From NCBI RefSeq assembly GCF_001640805.2, contig NW_026115922.1, positions 124,001 through 188,000 of the forward strand: 64,000 nucleotides of DNA, read 5' to 3'. Both the position numbers and the translations under genes were made by a program. This document shows positions 1 through 11,203 of the stretch, in pieces. Within the stretch, counting starts at the first letter, position 1. Every line of letters starts with the position of its first letter. The notes under the pieces are model-generated. The model was not told the origin of the DNA and made no database searches. It worked only from the letters and a program-made list of their open reading frames with translations. Source of the DNA: Lates calcarifer. Lineage: Eukaryota > Chordata > Actinopteri > Centropomidae.

Positions 1-174
1 GGTGTGTGAACTCATTCGTATTCACACACAGGCAGGGAGATGCTTGTTGTCATGGTAACGGTGTGGGATGTGGACTAACAGCATTAATGAGGGATGTTAT
101 TCAGAAAACACACAGACCCTGTTAATTTAGGCCAGGGTTACTCATCACTCATATTTACACTGACCACATGTAGT

Positions 175-265
175 AACAGCAGCAGTAACAGCAGTAGTCA
201 TAGTAGTAGTAGTAGTATGAGTAGTAGTAGTAACAGCAGTAGCAGTTGCAGTATGAGTAGTAGTA
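175..265. repeat. AGT/AGC trinucleotide-rich repeat
   Basis: An impure run of AGT, AGC and AAC triplets. It produces a Ser-rich open frame that has no other support as a gene. A weaker patch of the same kind lies near 725-800. Confidence 0.8.
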
Positions 266-829
266 GCATTAGATTAATTTCGACTGGATGGGGGACAGTT
301 TCCGTCATATTTACTCAGTATAAAGATGCTGTATTTTCTCAGTATTCTCCTTGAAATATTCAAATGAAATAAATATAATAATAATGCATCAGATCTGTTG
401 ATTTATTTTTTCTGCCATAAGATGATTAAATTATTATTGCTCTCTTGATTTATCACAGAAAAACATTTTAGATAATAAAATAAGTCTTGTTCTCTACAGT
501 ATAATAATAAAATATTAAATATAGCAGGACTGGACAGTGACATTTCTAATGACAATATTTATATTTCATAGTATAACTGTTAAGTTATCATAAGTGAGAT
601 TAGTGTATTTATAATACAACAATTTACACTGTATTTTTTCAGTTATTTTGCACAAATATTTTTTAAATTATTGTTTGTTTGCTGCTACACAAACATTACA
701 AACACAGTTGTACTATAGAAGACTGGTGGTGTAGGTGTAGTAGTGGTAGTAACAGTACACGTAACATGAGTAGCAGTAAAAGTATTAACAGTAGAATAAA
801 CAGCTATGATAGTTTTCCTGTAGTTGTGA

Positions 830-1020
830 GGACGCTCATTGATGTAACACATTCCCTAGCGCCTCACTCTAACCTCAACCTAAATCTAACCCTGACCCTG
901 AAACCAAATCTAAACCCTCAAACAGCTGAAATGTCCTCACAACGACGGCCTCAAACTACAACCAGTCCTCACAACCACAGAAAGACAAACACACAATTTT
1001 GTCTCCATGACTTCAGGGGA
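830..1020. repeat. Dispersed repeat with degenerate CCTAA-type units
   Basis: The stretch starts with a 'GTGAGGACG' motif, passes through a run of variants of 'CTAACCCTGA', and ends with 'TGTCCTCACAA' and 'CAGTCCTCACAACC'. The same order of motifs recurs at about 29,480-29,720 ('TTTGAGGACCG', then 'TCTAACCTAAACC' variants, then 'TGTCTTCACAA'). From memory this layout matches a common fish dispersed repeat that ends in a CA microsatellite. The CCTAA-like part is too degenerate to be telomeric DNA. Confidence 0.55.
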
Positions 1021-1729
1021 CATCACAGAGATTATCTACATTAATTTACAACCTTAAACATGTTTCCACTGTAAAATTTAATCATCTGGTTTACAGGGAC
1101 TTGTTGCTTTTTGTCTCCATGATGTGACTGTAAAGAGATGTAGGTCCCCACAACATGAGTAATACCTACACACACACACCTCCCACACACGAGCAGGAGT
1201 CACCGTCGGTTACCGCCGCTCTGCTGATGTCATCAAAGCGGCCCCGGGGACCATGATGACGTCATCAGCGTCAGACCTCTGCAGACCTGAATCAAACTCT
1301 CCTGAGTGTCTGTGAACGCAGCACCAGTTGATGTTACAGACTCACAGTTTTACGACCGGGTGTTTTTTCCCAGCCTCCCCTGCTGACCGACAGCTGACGT
1401 CCCTCTGTCTCTGGGAGCGTCCGTCCTGCTCAGAGGTCGCGGTGAAGGAAGTTAAAGCTCTGACCTTTGACCTGTGAGCGTCTGATCAGCGAGGTGAGAC
1501 GTTCTCACAGTCTGAGGCGTCACGTCTTCACACCTGCTGCGTTTCAATCTGAGTCTGAAGCCGACGCTCGGGTGGTCGAGTCTGATCTGACCTGTCAGCT
1601 GCACAGGGAATCAAACCCTCAACCCTCCACCCGTTTAATCACCAGTTCTCAGGTGGAGGTTTCATGCTGACAAAATCAGACTAAATGTAAGTTTTCAAAA
1701 TGGATTTTAAGCAGCAGAGGAAGAACTCA

Positions 1730-2320
1730 GAGTATTACTTTAGTAAAAGTACTAATACTACACTGTAAAAATACTCTGCTACAGTCCTGAGGATGTTACT
1801 GAAGTAAAAGTATGAGTTTATTTAGGAAATTGTGTTGTATGTGTGACTGTTATAATATTATATCATTAGTTTATTATGACTCATGCATTTTACTGTTGTA
1901 GCTGATTCAGCTTTAAATATTTTATATGGGATAACAACTACTGATTATTTTCATTATGGATCAATCTCCTGACTCTTTTCTCAATTAATTAATTTGATCG
2001 TTCAGTTTGTAAAAAATCAGAAAAGTGAAACCAACAATTCAAATACAGATGAATAAATAATTAACAGAAAAGCAGCAAACATGAAATGTTTCACATAAAA
2101 CAATCAATCAAGTGATTAATGATAGTGATTAGTGATTAATCAGCTGAGTTCTTCAAGTCTCTGTATTTAATCTTGAAGTTTTGTTTTTGGACCAAACGTT
2201 TTAATATTTCTCTCTGACATGAGGAAGAATAAAGTGACATGAAAAGAAAAACACTCAAATGTGTCAAAGTAAAAGTAAAGTACTTAAAGTAAATGTACTT
2301 GGATACATTTTCACACATGA
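1730..2320. mobile_element. Probable non-autonomous DNA transposon (AGTAAAAGTACT ends)
   Basis: Near 1,736-1,826 the sequence reads 'ACTTTAGTAAAAGTACT', then 'AAAAATACTCTGCTACAG' and 'TTACTGAAGTAAAAGTA'. Near 2,255-2,310 it reads 'AGTAAAAGTAAAGTACTT' and 'AAATGTACTTGGATAC'. These are the A/T-rich 'agtaaaagtact' ends of a repeat family that is very common in teleost genomes and often classed as hAT-like. The ends and family are my inference; no transposase frame is present. A related segment lies at about 48,985-49,260. Confidence 0.45.
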
Positions 2321-4179
2321 ACACCAGAGGATCAGGATACTCACACACTCACGTTCTGTATAAAGGTAGAAACGTGGACCAACACCCAGGCTGCTGTTAC
2401 ACATCACACCTCGGACTCTGGTGTATAAAACCACACACCTGAGAATATCACCTGTAACGAGGCGTCGTCCTCACCTGAGAATCAGAGACAGGTCCGTCCT
2501 CTGAGTCAGGTGGGGTTTGATCTCCAGGTGGGTTTCAGTGGGTCAGGACTGGTCAGGATCTCTGACCTTCAGTCGCTGGTGTCTTTGATTACGTCTCCTC
2601 TGCTGACTCTGTCTCTGAGGAGTAAATGTCAGATTTAATGTTTGGTTTTATTTCGTGGCTCTGCATCATCTCTCAGCGTATGAAGTCTTTTTATATCCGA
2701 CTCTGGACTTCAGGGAAACGCTGACTGAGGCTCTGACCTCTGTGGTGGAGCCGCTCTGTGTTTCAGCCCGCTGCTTCCTCCAGCTCCACATTAGTGGTGA
2801 ACTGTTAGGGACAGAGGTGCATGCTGGGAGGTTAGGGTTTCCCAGAAGATGCGTCTGGTCAGGAGCGGGAACCTGAGCAGAGATTTGTTCTGTCGGACGT
2901 CAGAGGATAAACTGGACACGACCACTGACAGTGAACTCACCACGGAGCAGGTTCATGATCCTGCTGCTTTTCACTGATGTGAGCGTGATGAGTTCACGAC
3001 GACCTGTTAATCAGAGCGTTAATGAGCCGTCTGAGCCTCAGTGTTAATCAGCTGACGTGTACTGAGAGGAGGAGCTGAGGTGAGTCACAGGTTATAAAAC
3101 CGACGGCGAGGAAACGCCTCGTTCATCAGAGACAAAGACGAGGAAAAAGATCTTCTGAATAAAAACCCTCTTATTGGGGGGGGGACATGAAATAAAAGAA
3201 TAAATCACTTCCTGTCTTTAACACGATAAAAGCTTTTACTGGTTTAATGGTTAGTGTTTGTACTGGATTAAACTTCATTGCACTGTGACAGATTGTTAAT
3301 ATTTAAAATAAAGTTCATGTCGTTTCAGGAAACATTAATATTTATTTATACATTTTATTTATTTATTCATTATTTCATTTTAAGATCCACTTTACTTTTA
3401 TAAGCAATTAATCATTTAATTTTAATGATACATTTATTTTCTATTTGTTTCATTTTAATAGAAATGCATCAGCTTTTTCTCTTTAATTAGAATTAGTTAT
3501 TTTTTCATTCTGTGTTTTCTCTTCAGGGTTGTTGTTTCTCAGGGAGTCTGATCCGGGGGAGGTCAGGTCGTCTCCCCTCTGAGGGGAGGAGGAGGGGGAG
3601 AGTGGGGGGAGGAGGTGTCAGACTTTAACACCTGACCAGCTGAGATTCACACGGACTGAAGACAAACACAGACTCCTCTTTAAATCCACGTACGGAGGTC
3701 AGTGAGTGTCGGGACGTTGGTGTGAATCTCACTGCTGGATGAACTCGCTCTGAGCAGCAGCAGTGCATCATGGGAGCTCTCTCTCCTGTGATGGGATTTT
3801 CAGACGCTGCAGCTGCTGCTTCGTCTCCTCGGCCTTTGAACTGGAGTTTAAACTCCGGACGGCGCCCCCTACAGGCTGGTTCCCAACATGAGGGTCGGGG
3901 TCCCCCCAAAGGGTCATCAGATAAACCTGAGGGGACGTCACATGATTCACGAGGAAGAAGGTTTATTTAGTTTTTTAATCTTATTGAACTGCTGTCAGAG
4001 AAATGTAATAGAGTAAAGTTACATTACTTTATTTACTGTGTTCATGTCGTACCTGTGTCTGATACGACATGAGCACAGGTCAGAGGTCAGAGGTCACCAG
4101 GACGCTCAGCGTGAGAAGATTTTCAGTCAGAGCGTCGGTTTAAACACCTGAGGTGTGACTGAACAGGTCAGAGAGAGAG

Positions 4180-4184
4180 TGTGT

Positions 4185-4223
<39 letters not shown>

Positions 4224-4225
4224 TG

Positions 4226-4277
<52 letters not shown>

Positions 4278-4335
4278 AGTGTATGTGTGTGTGAGTGTGT
4301 GTGTGTGTGTGTGTGAGAGTGTGTGTGTGTGAGAG

Positions 4336-4371
<36 letters not shown>
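4180..4371. repeat. Long interrupted (GT)n microsatellite
   Basis: About 190 bp of GT dinucleotides with GA interruptions. The apparent open frames on both strands (Thr-His or Cys-Val repeats) are artefacts of the repeat. A separate CA run follows at 4,487-4,524. Confidence 0.95.
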
Positions 4372-4375
<4 letters not shown>

Positions 4376-4484
4376 TGAAGCTACAGGAGAACAGTGTGAG
4401 AACTCGGTGCTCGGCCTGCTCCTGGTCAGTGGGGGGGTCAGAGGTCACACGGCCTCGTTTTCATTCATCACCTCATTTACTCTA

Positions 4485-4528
<44 letters not shown>

Positions 4529-5569
4529 AACCCAGCACTGACCTGTTGTTTGTCACTGTGCCTTTAACTCATCTCTAAAAATGAACCTTTAGAATTATTA
4601 TAATTAATGATTAGAATAATTATCTGTAACTTTTATTCTTTACTGTCACTTCTGTTTTTATCAGTGGCTGATTTCATGCTGATGTTTTAAATAGTTCTTC
4701 CTGGTGAAATAAATACAGGCTTATTCCTGCACAGTGACCTGAGGACGACGTGTCTGTGGACTCAGAGAGGAAACAGACTCTGTGGCTGTGGAGCTTCATG
4801 AATCTGGATTTGACCAAACTGGACCCAGAGACCGGACCCAGACTGGCACTGGAGGAGTGAGTGTCCCGGTCTGAGCAGCAGGTGGTGGCAGCAGAGAAAC
4901 GCACGGAAAAGGTGTTAAAACCAACAGCACCTGAACGCAACCACAACCAGACTTCACACCTCTGAGCACTCTGAGTGTGTGTGTGTGTGTGTGTGTCCTG
5001 TTCCCACACTCCGTCTCCTCCGTGACCTCCTGCAGAGCCCTGACCTCCTCCTCTCCTCGTCCACTGGTTTATTCAGGTCTCCACACGTGATGCGTTCAGG
5101 ACCACAGTAAACTCCGAGACTCCATGGACATGGAACATGGAAAACAACATGGCCGCCTGCAGTCAGTTAAAAACAGGAAGATATCAAACTGTAAAGACTG
5201 TAAACACCTCCCACAGCTGGAGGACAAGATGGTGACCTCCTGACACTGAGAGGAGGAGGAGGAGGAGGAGGAGGAAGGAGTGTGGTGTTCTTCAGGTGTT
5301 CTTCAGGTGTTTCTCTGGTTTTCTCTGAACGTCTTCAGAGCCTCTGTCCTGAACCACTGAGCTGAGATCAGTCTAACAGCTGGGAGTGTGTGTGTGTGTG
5401 TGTGTGTGGTGGGACCAGAGTTTGAACCGGGTCCAGGACTAACTGAGTCTGTTTGGAGGGAGAGAGAGGAGGGGTGAGGGGGTGAGGTGGAGGGTGAGAG
5501 TCGGCTGCTGATGTTTCTCTGACGAAATTCAAAGGAAAAAGAAATTCTCCTCAAATCACTTCCTCTGAG

Positions 5570-5705
5570 CCCCTCCCTCACCCCTCCCTCACCCCTCCCT
5601 CACCCCCTCCCTCACCCCTCCCTCACCCCTCCTTCCTCCCTCCCTCACCCCTCCCTCACCCCCCCTCCTCCCTCCCTCACCCCCTCCCTCACCCCCTCCC
5701 TCCAT
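5570..5705. repeat. CCCTCAC-type pyrimidine-rich tandem repeat
   Basis: Tandem copies of 'CCCCTCCCTCA' with small length variants, almost purely pyrimidine on the plus strand. The flank continues with G-rich stretches near 5,845-5,878. Confidence 0.85.
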
Positions 5706-6379
5706 CGTCTCCTCCCGGTGATTCCCACTATCAGAGGAGGGAAACTTCCTGCTCCGATGGAATCCTGCGTCAGGACGGAAAAGAAGAAGGAAGTCATCAT
5801 GGAGAGGAGGAAAGAAACACGAGAGGGAGGCGGGAAGGGAGATACGGGGGGGAGGAGGGGGAGAGGAGGGGGGGGGGGTGATTAAAAAAAGCTGGGGAAC
5901 TTACAACAGGTTTTTTTTTTCACAGACAGAAAAACAAAGAGTGGATGAAGTGACGCTGAACGACCAGAGAGTCAGTCACACAGTTTACAGCCTGTTTCAG
6001 TGTGTGTGTGTGTGTGTGTGTGTGGGGGGGGGGGGGTGTTAGAGGACAAATATAAACTTTAACAGTGAATTTCAGTGGAAGCTCTGTTTTCTGTTTCCAT
6101 CCACACAGAACAAACTGCAACTGATTTTACAGAACAAGTTTCTGTCTGTCAAAGAGGTTCACCCCCCCCCCCCCCCTTCAGATCCTGCGATCGTCGCCCT
6201 GATGAGCTGCACCTGTGGCTCGTTGTCTCCAGGTGTATTTAACCTGCAGCAAGTGTTTCTGTCTCTGACCAGAACCCAAAGTCAAACTGGTTTAAAACAT
6301 CTGAAGGAAACGGTTTCAGGAAGTTTCAGCTCAAATTCCCTCAGTTTAGTTTAAATGTAAAACAGGAGGATGAAGACAG

Positions 6380-6603
6380 AGGGAGGAGAGAGAGAGGAGG
6401 AGAGAGAGAGGGAGGAGAGAGGGAGAGAGAGAGGGAGGAGAGAGAGGGGGAGGAGAGGGGGGAGAGGAGAGGGGGGAGGAGGGGGAGGGGGGGAGAGAGG
6501 GGGAGGAGAGAGGGGGGAGGGGGGAGGAGAGAGGGAGGAGAGAGAGAGGGAGGAGAGAGAGGGAGGAGAGAGAGAGAGGGAGAGACAGAGGGAGGAGAGA
6601 GGA
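6380..6603. repeat. Polypurine (GA/GGA) tract of about 220 bp
   Basis: The plus strand is almost entirely A and G, built from 'GAGAGAGGGAGGA' variants, with an isolated C near the end. The arginine/glutamate/glycine open frame across it is a by-product of composition, not a gene. A G-homopolymer (about 6,025-6,036) and a C-homopolymer (about 6,162-6,176) lie just to the left. Confidence 0.9.
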
Positions 6604-7089
6604 GTTGAGTTCAGGTCATGTTGGAGGAGTTAACCTGTAACTGAACACATTCCTGACTCTGTTTCTGAGAACACGTTCCTGTTTCCTCCTGTCTCCCTCC
6701 CTCTCTTCCTGTAACCAGGTGACTTCCTCACCTGGTTTCTAGAGAATCCTGCAGCTCAGGTTTCTCCTCACCGTGGAAACTGGAACAGCAGCGTGCCATT
6801 CACAGTTTAATATTATACAGTAACAGACTCCTCCTCCTCACCTGGCTCTGCTCTGCCTCTCACTCAGGTGTGTCGCCGCTTTTACCCCGACCTCGTCTGG
6901 TCCCAGACAAAACCCAGGTGTGAAAAGAGCCTCAGACCAAAGGAGCAGAGTCTGGTCTGAGCAGGAGAGGTGGACTCTGTCCAGAGTGAGAAACAGGAGA
7001 TGAAATATTTCTCTGAACTGACTGAACGTCAGACACTCATCTGTCTATAAACCAATCAGAGTCAATATCAGGAGACTGTCCAGCAGAGA

Positions 7090-7330
7090 CCGGTCTGTCC
7101 AACAGAGACCAGTCTGTCCAGCAGAGACCGGTCTGTCCAACAGAGACCAGTCTGTCCAACCGAGACCGGTCTGTCCAACAGAGACCAGTCTGTCCAGAGA
7201 CCAGTCTGTCCAACCGAGACCGGTCTGTCCAACAGAGACCAGTCTGTCCAACTGAGACCGGTCTGTCCAGAGACCAGTCTGTCCACAGAACCAGTCTGTC
7301 CAGCAGAGACCAGTCTGTCCACCAGGAGCT
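7090..7330. repeat. Minisatellite, about 19-bp unit
   Basis: Roughly a dozen tandem units of the type 'CAGAGACCGGTCTGTCCAA', with A/G alternation at the ninth base and a few shortened copies. All three minus frames stay open across it because the unit lacks stops, giving Trp-Thr-Asp-Arg-like repeats that I regard as artefacts. Confidence 0.9.
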
Positions 7331-8537
7331 GGAACAGTGAGACAATCAGAGGAAACACCATCAAACAGCAGAAATGTGTCTGAGTTTCTGTTTTTGCTGC
7401 TGCAGCACGTCAGCGTCAGCGTCCTGCACGTACAGACAGACTGACACAGACTCATTGTGTTTCCATAAAGTCTGACCTGATGAATCCAGCTCTGTCCTGC
7501 TCATCTGCACGTTCACATTCATCAGTCAGTCATGGCAGAAGTATTCAGACCCTTTAAAACCTGGCAGCACTTTAACATTTAACTTTAACACTTGATGTGT
7601 TTAAACAGAAGTTGTGACACTTACAGTCTGTTTAAGGGTCACATGTGGTTTTAACAGCCAATCAGAGAGCAGTATTTCTGTGTGTGTGTGTGTGTGTGTG
7701 TGACTCAGGTCCAGACATCATGTCATCGTCTCTGCTCAGCTGACGGCGGTCACAACGCTCGCTGCTTCCTGGGAATGACAAACACCTCAGACGACCCCCC
7801 CGGCCTCCACCGGCCCCCCGCCCCCCCCCCGACCCCTCCTCCCACCACAGAATTCAAACAATGCAGAGCTCGTCCTCAACGAGACACAACGTGTGCGACC
7901 TTACATGGAGACAGTGAGGACACATCCTTTCCTGGACGTCCACATCTGGTCCAGAACATCTGGATCATCTGACCATGTTTTACTGTGACGACATGACAAG
8001 CTTGAAAATAAACCTCTGGACTCAGAGCTGCATTAATGTGATGCTGTTATTAAACCAGGGGTCCACAGTGACGGTATTTTCTTTTCCTGCAGCCAAACCA
8101 GAGACATTAGAGTCTCAGGTCTATTTTCAGCTTCTGTTCCATTAGAAATGACTGGTATTTCCTGCAGGAGGCAGTTGTGTGAGGGTGGGTCAGCACCACC
8201 TCCAACTGCTGCACATAAATATACTGAGGGAGATCCTTCATTCCTCTGCTGTGATCTGCTGCATGTGCATCCAACCTTTCAGATTAAAGTGAAATGTGCA
8301 TGAAATATGTAACTTTATACCAACTGGATTTTACAGTCAGAGAGCAGATAGATAAAATATAAACATATATACATCAAATACTCCCAGTGGTTCAGGATAT
8401 ACAGGATATGGTTTGTAATAGACGCAGACTTTCAACAGGAAGAAAAAAGCTTCAGAATGTTTGTGAGAATCATTTTTCCTCCAGAGAAACAGAACAGCAG
8501 TCCAGACCTGCAGCTCCATCACCTGTGTCCTGTGTTT

Positions 8538-8600
8538 AGATAGATAGATAGATAGATAGATAGATGACTTTATTCATCCCGAAGGGAAATGTTGTCATAG
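8538..8600 (-). mobile_element. LINE-type 3' tail with GATA microsatellite
   Basis: (TAGA)n followed by 'TGACTTTATTCATCCC' and 'GAAGGGAAAT'. Read on the minus strand this is a conserved fish retroelement 3' end (GGGATNAATAAAGT) running into a (TCTA)n tail. A second copy with a different microsatellite lies at 46,201-46,249. The family is not resolved here. Confidence 0.5.
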
Positions 8601-8863
8601 TAGTCCATATGTGAATGTGATAAAAATACAATAGTATAAAATAGAATACTGAGGTAGAAAATATAAATAAATAAAATAAAATAAAAATACAGTATGAGAC
8701 AAGATAAGGTGCAGCGGCAAGGTGACGTTAATAATACTGATGGTATGATTGTAATGTTACTGTTAATAACAGTATACAGTAATATATATATATATATATA
8801 TATATAATATACAGTAATAGTAACAGTTAGTGATAGTAATAATAGTAAACTTTGTTCTGTGTG

Positions 8864-9044
8864 TGAATATTCTTAAAGTCGGCTGCAATGTTTTATGTCT
8901 TGTGATGGAAAAAATGAACGACCAACTTTGGGAATTAAAGATGATTTTATTAGCTATTAAAATGTGAACATACATGTCATTCAAATGGTAAAACAGAATG
9001 GAAACACATTCTCATCATCCATGACCTGAAAATCCACTTCAAGG
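8864..9044 (-). repeat. Duplicated 3' flank of the GIMAP units, copy 1
   Basis: This segment is near-identical by eye to 14,409-14,583 and more distantly related to 10,867-11,040. Each copy lies downstream (minus strand) of a GIMAP-derived coding region, so the three units arose by tandem duplication that included 3' flanking or 3' UTR sequence. The very close match between copies 1 and 3 suggests that the 9.6-kb remnant is most closely related to the 15-18 kb gene. Confidence 0.75.
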
Positions 9045-9624
9045 AGCAAAAATCAAACAACTGATTAATCATCAATAATAAAAATCAATAATTCAATCAA
9101 AGTCAGAGCTGAGCACTGATCACTAAATATACAATCAGTATGCATCAATTATCAAATTATCAATCAGCATCAAGCTACGTACGTCAATGCATAAGCAGGT
9201 TAAAATAACAACATAAACCACTACAATTATAAAAGCACAGTCATCTACAAAATGATTCAATGGTTAAAATGTAAAATACAAAGACTGAAAAATGCTTTTA
9301 ATGTCATCAAAGGATCAATGATATATAATCAATAAAAGAGAAGGTGATCAAGGAAATAATCAAAACGTCAGAATATAATGAAGAAATATCACCTGACAAA
9401 CACTAACAGATCAAACATTTCTCAGATATGACTGATGGTAAAAGTCTGAGGAGGTTTCCTCAACAATCATTGAGGAGATGTCCCCAAATATCAAAATGAC
9501 TTCTGACTTCTTATAAACTTTTATCAGCTTCACACATCAAGATCATGTCTGGATGAAACTGTGCATCGTATTATGTCTCTAAACTACTTAGAAAAAAATC
9601 TAAAAACTAAATGTTCAGCCCATT

Positions 9625-10103
9625 TTAAAAGAGTGGATTTTCATTCTCAGCTCGCTCTCTGGCCTTTCTTTCAAACTCTTCCTCCAACTCTTCTCTTTGT
9701 TGTCTCAATTTTCTTTCAAATTCTGCATTTAAATATACAACCATCTCCCTCTGCTCCTCGGCCATCTTAGTTCTCTGCCTGTCATTGTTTATCATCAGCC
9801 TTTTCATCTCATTCAACATTACATTCATTTCCAGTTTTTCCTTCTTTCTCTCCTTTCTCTCCTCCTCTCTTTCAGCCTGGAGTTGTGCAGTAAAAATCTT
9901 CATCTTTTCTTCTAATTCAGCTCGTAGTTTCTTCTCCAGTTCTTCTTTCTCTCTGCGTATTTCCTCCTCTTTCTCTTTCAGGATTTCTTGTTGTCTTTCC
10001 TGAAGTATCTTTTCTGCCTCTTGGAACATCTCATTGGTGTAGTGGCTTCCTCCGTTCTTCTGGTAAGCCAGTAAGCCAGGTTTTTCCTTTAATTCACCTG
10101 TCT
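9625..10103 (-). pseudogene. GIMAP-derived coiled-coil exon without a GTPase domain
   Basis: This open exon matches the coiled-coil tail of the two neighbouring GIMAP-like genes: 'NGGSHYTNEMFQEAEKIL' is shared word for word, followed by the same Glu/Lys/Arg-rich heptads. It ends in 'ENENPLF', close to 'ENENPV' of the 15-kb gene. Everything that would encode the G domain (P-loop, DTPG, GRFTEEEK) is missing. The frame instead opens at a good splice acceptor (CTTTCTGTCAG then AG-ACA-GGT), in the same phase as exon 2 of the intact genes, giving 'ETGELKEKPGLLAYQKNGG'. No matching first exon (MARR-like, phase 1) was found upstream. It may be a deletion pseudogene, a short expressed derivative, or an alternative last exon of the next gene. 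Confidence 0.6.
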
Positions 10104-10866
10104 CTGACAGAAAGAAGAGTAAAAATAAGCTTAATAACTTGTGTGAGAATCATCATGTTTCCTTCAGAAAAACAGAACAGCAGTACAGACCTGTAGCATC
10201 ATCTACATCACAACATATCGTGAGCTTTTACAGGCTCTTTCCTTCCAGTTGGATTTAATGTTTCCTGTCATCATATTAGTTTCCAAACAGTATGTTGGTT
10301 TTAGCATGTTTTACCCATCAGATCAGCAAAATTTCAAAGTTCACAGAGAAACCGAAGGTCACTGTGGCTGTAATTATCACTGGGGTGGGAGTGAAACATT
10401 ACCCACACATTCTCCAGACAGAAAATCCTAAATCCAAAGGAAGAGGAAGAGTAGGAATAAAGGTCCGACCTGCCCACCAAAAATGCTCTGCTCCTCCTCT
10501 CTCTTGTCTGCAGAGTTACTGCTGCTAGATGCACAACTAGATTGTAAGTTGTTTTCTTTGAACTTTTCAGACAACTTTGTGTCTTTTTTAACTTTGTCGT
10601 GTGTATAAATGTGAGATGTTTAAACCAAATATACCAACATGTAAACAGTAAGCAGGTGAACACTTGTGCCGAGATGTTTGGGTGTTTTTTCCTCAAGAGT
10701 GTAGGTCACACTGACATGATTTACCTAGTATCAAGTAGAAACTTAACAGTTTGTCTCATTATCCTCCTGAAATATTCTCATATGTTTGCTGCATTATTAA
10801 AATTATGACAGTAGAAGAATGCAAAGGAATCGGGAGTAATATCCACACATTTTAATATTTAAAAGT

Positions 10867-11040
10867 GAATATTTTGAAGTTGGCTAAAGCTGTAATGTTT
10901 TATGTCATGTGATGGGAAACGTGAACCAGACAAAACAACCAACTGAGGGAAATAATGATTTTACTTGATATCATAAATGTGAACATTCAAATGGCACAAC
11001 ACAATGTAAATACATTCACATCATCCATGAACTGATAAAC
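10867..11040 (-). repeat. Duplicated 3' flank of the GIMAP units, copy 2
   Basis: A diverged copy of the segments at 8,864-9,044 and 14,409-14,583, here following the stop of the intact GIMAP-like gene. Shared blocks include 'TGTAATGTTTTATGTC' against 'TGCAATGTTTTATGTC' and the 'CACATCATCCATGA' end. Confidence 0.65.
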
Positions 11041-11056
11041 CAATTAAAGGAGCCAG

Positions 11057-11062
11057 TTTATT
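11057..11062 (-). terminator. Polyadenylation signal of the intact GIMAP-like gene
   Basis: AATAAA on the minus strand within 'CTCAGCAATAAACTGG', about 140 nt past the stop codon at 11,204. The paralogue has the same context ('CTCAGCAATAAATTGG') at 14,596-14,601, which supports use of both. Confidence 0.5.
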
Positions 11063-11203
11063 GCTGAGAAATTATAAATCAGTGATCTAATTATCAATCA
11101 ATCATGAGCAGGTTAAACGTGTCAAAGCATAAGCAGGTTAAAAACACAGCTTCACACAATCAACTCATGACAAGATAACTATGTATTGCATTGTGTTTCT
11201 ACA

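Larger units (their letters stand above)
1..8536. other. Gene-poor left flank
   Basis: I see no exon chain that I can support here. All reading frames are short and either low-complexity (Thr-His or Cys-Val from CA/GT repeats, Arg-Glu-Gly from GA tracts) or lack conserved motifs and splice partners. The stretch holds an AGT/AGC repeat (about 175-265), a dispersed repeat with degenerate CCTAA-like units (about 830-1,020), a probable non-autonomous transposon (about 1,730-2,320), and a large GT repeat (4,180-4,371). It also holds a CCCTCAC-rich tract (about 5,570-5,705), a polypurine tract (about 6,380-6,603) and a 19-bp minisatellite (about 7,090-7,330). Untranslated exons of a gene to the left cannot be excluded. 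Confidence 0.6.

Noticed and set aside
870..930. Interstitial telomere repeat
   Set aside because: CCTAA units are too degenerate and are embedded in a dispersed repeat also present at 29.5 kb.
4140..4541. Open frames encoding Thr-His and Cys-Val repeats
   Set aside because: They follow the GT/CA dinucleotide repeat in every frame. The same happens at about 19.75, 29.7, 40.1, 43.0, 52.0-52.5, 58.6 and 59.7 kb. No coding context.
6370..6633. Arg/Glu/Gly-rich 87-aa frame
   Set aside because: Composition artefact of the polypurine tract; no splice partners and no conserved motif.
7037..7455. Three overlapping minus-strand frames with Trp-Thr-Asp-Arg repeats
   Set aside because: All three frames are open over the same 19-bp minisatellite, which shows that the repeat simply lacks stops.
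8337..8522. Minus-strand 61-aa frame starting MMELQVWTAVLFLW
   Set aside because: Part of the sequence (about 8,456-8,515) recurs at about 10,139-10,200 without keeping the frame, so it looks like repeated non-coding DNA of the GIMAP array.
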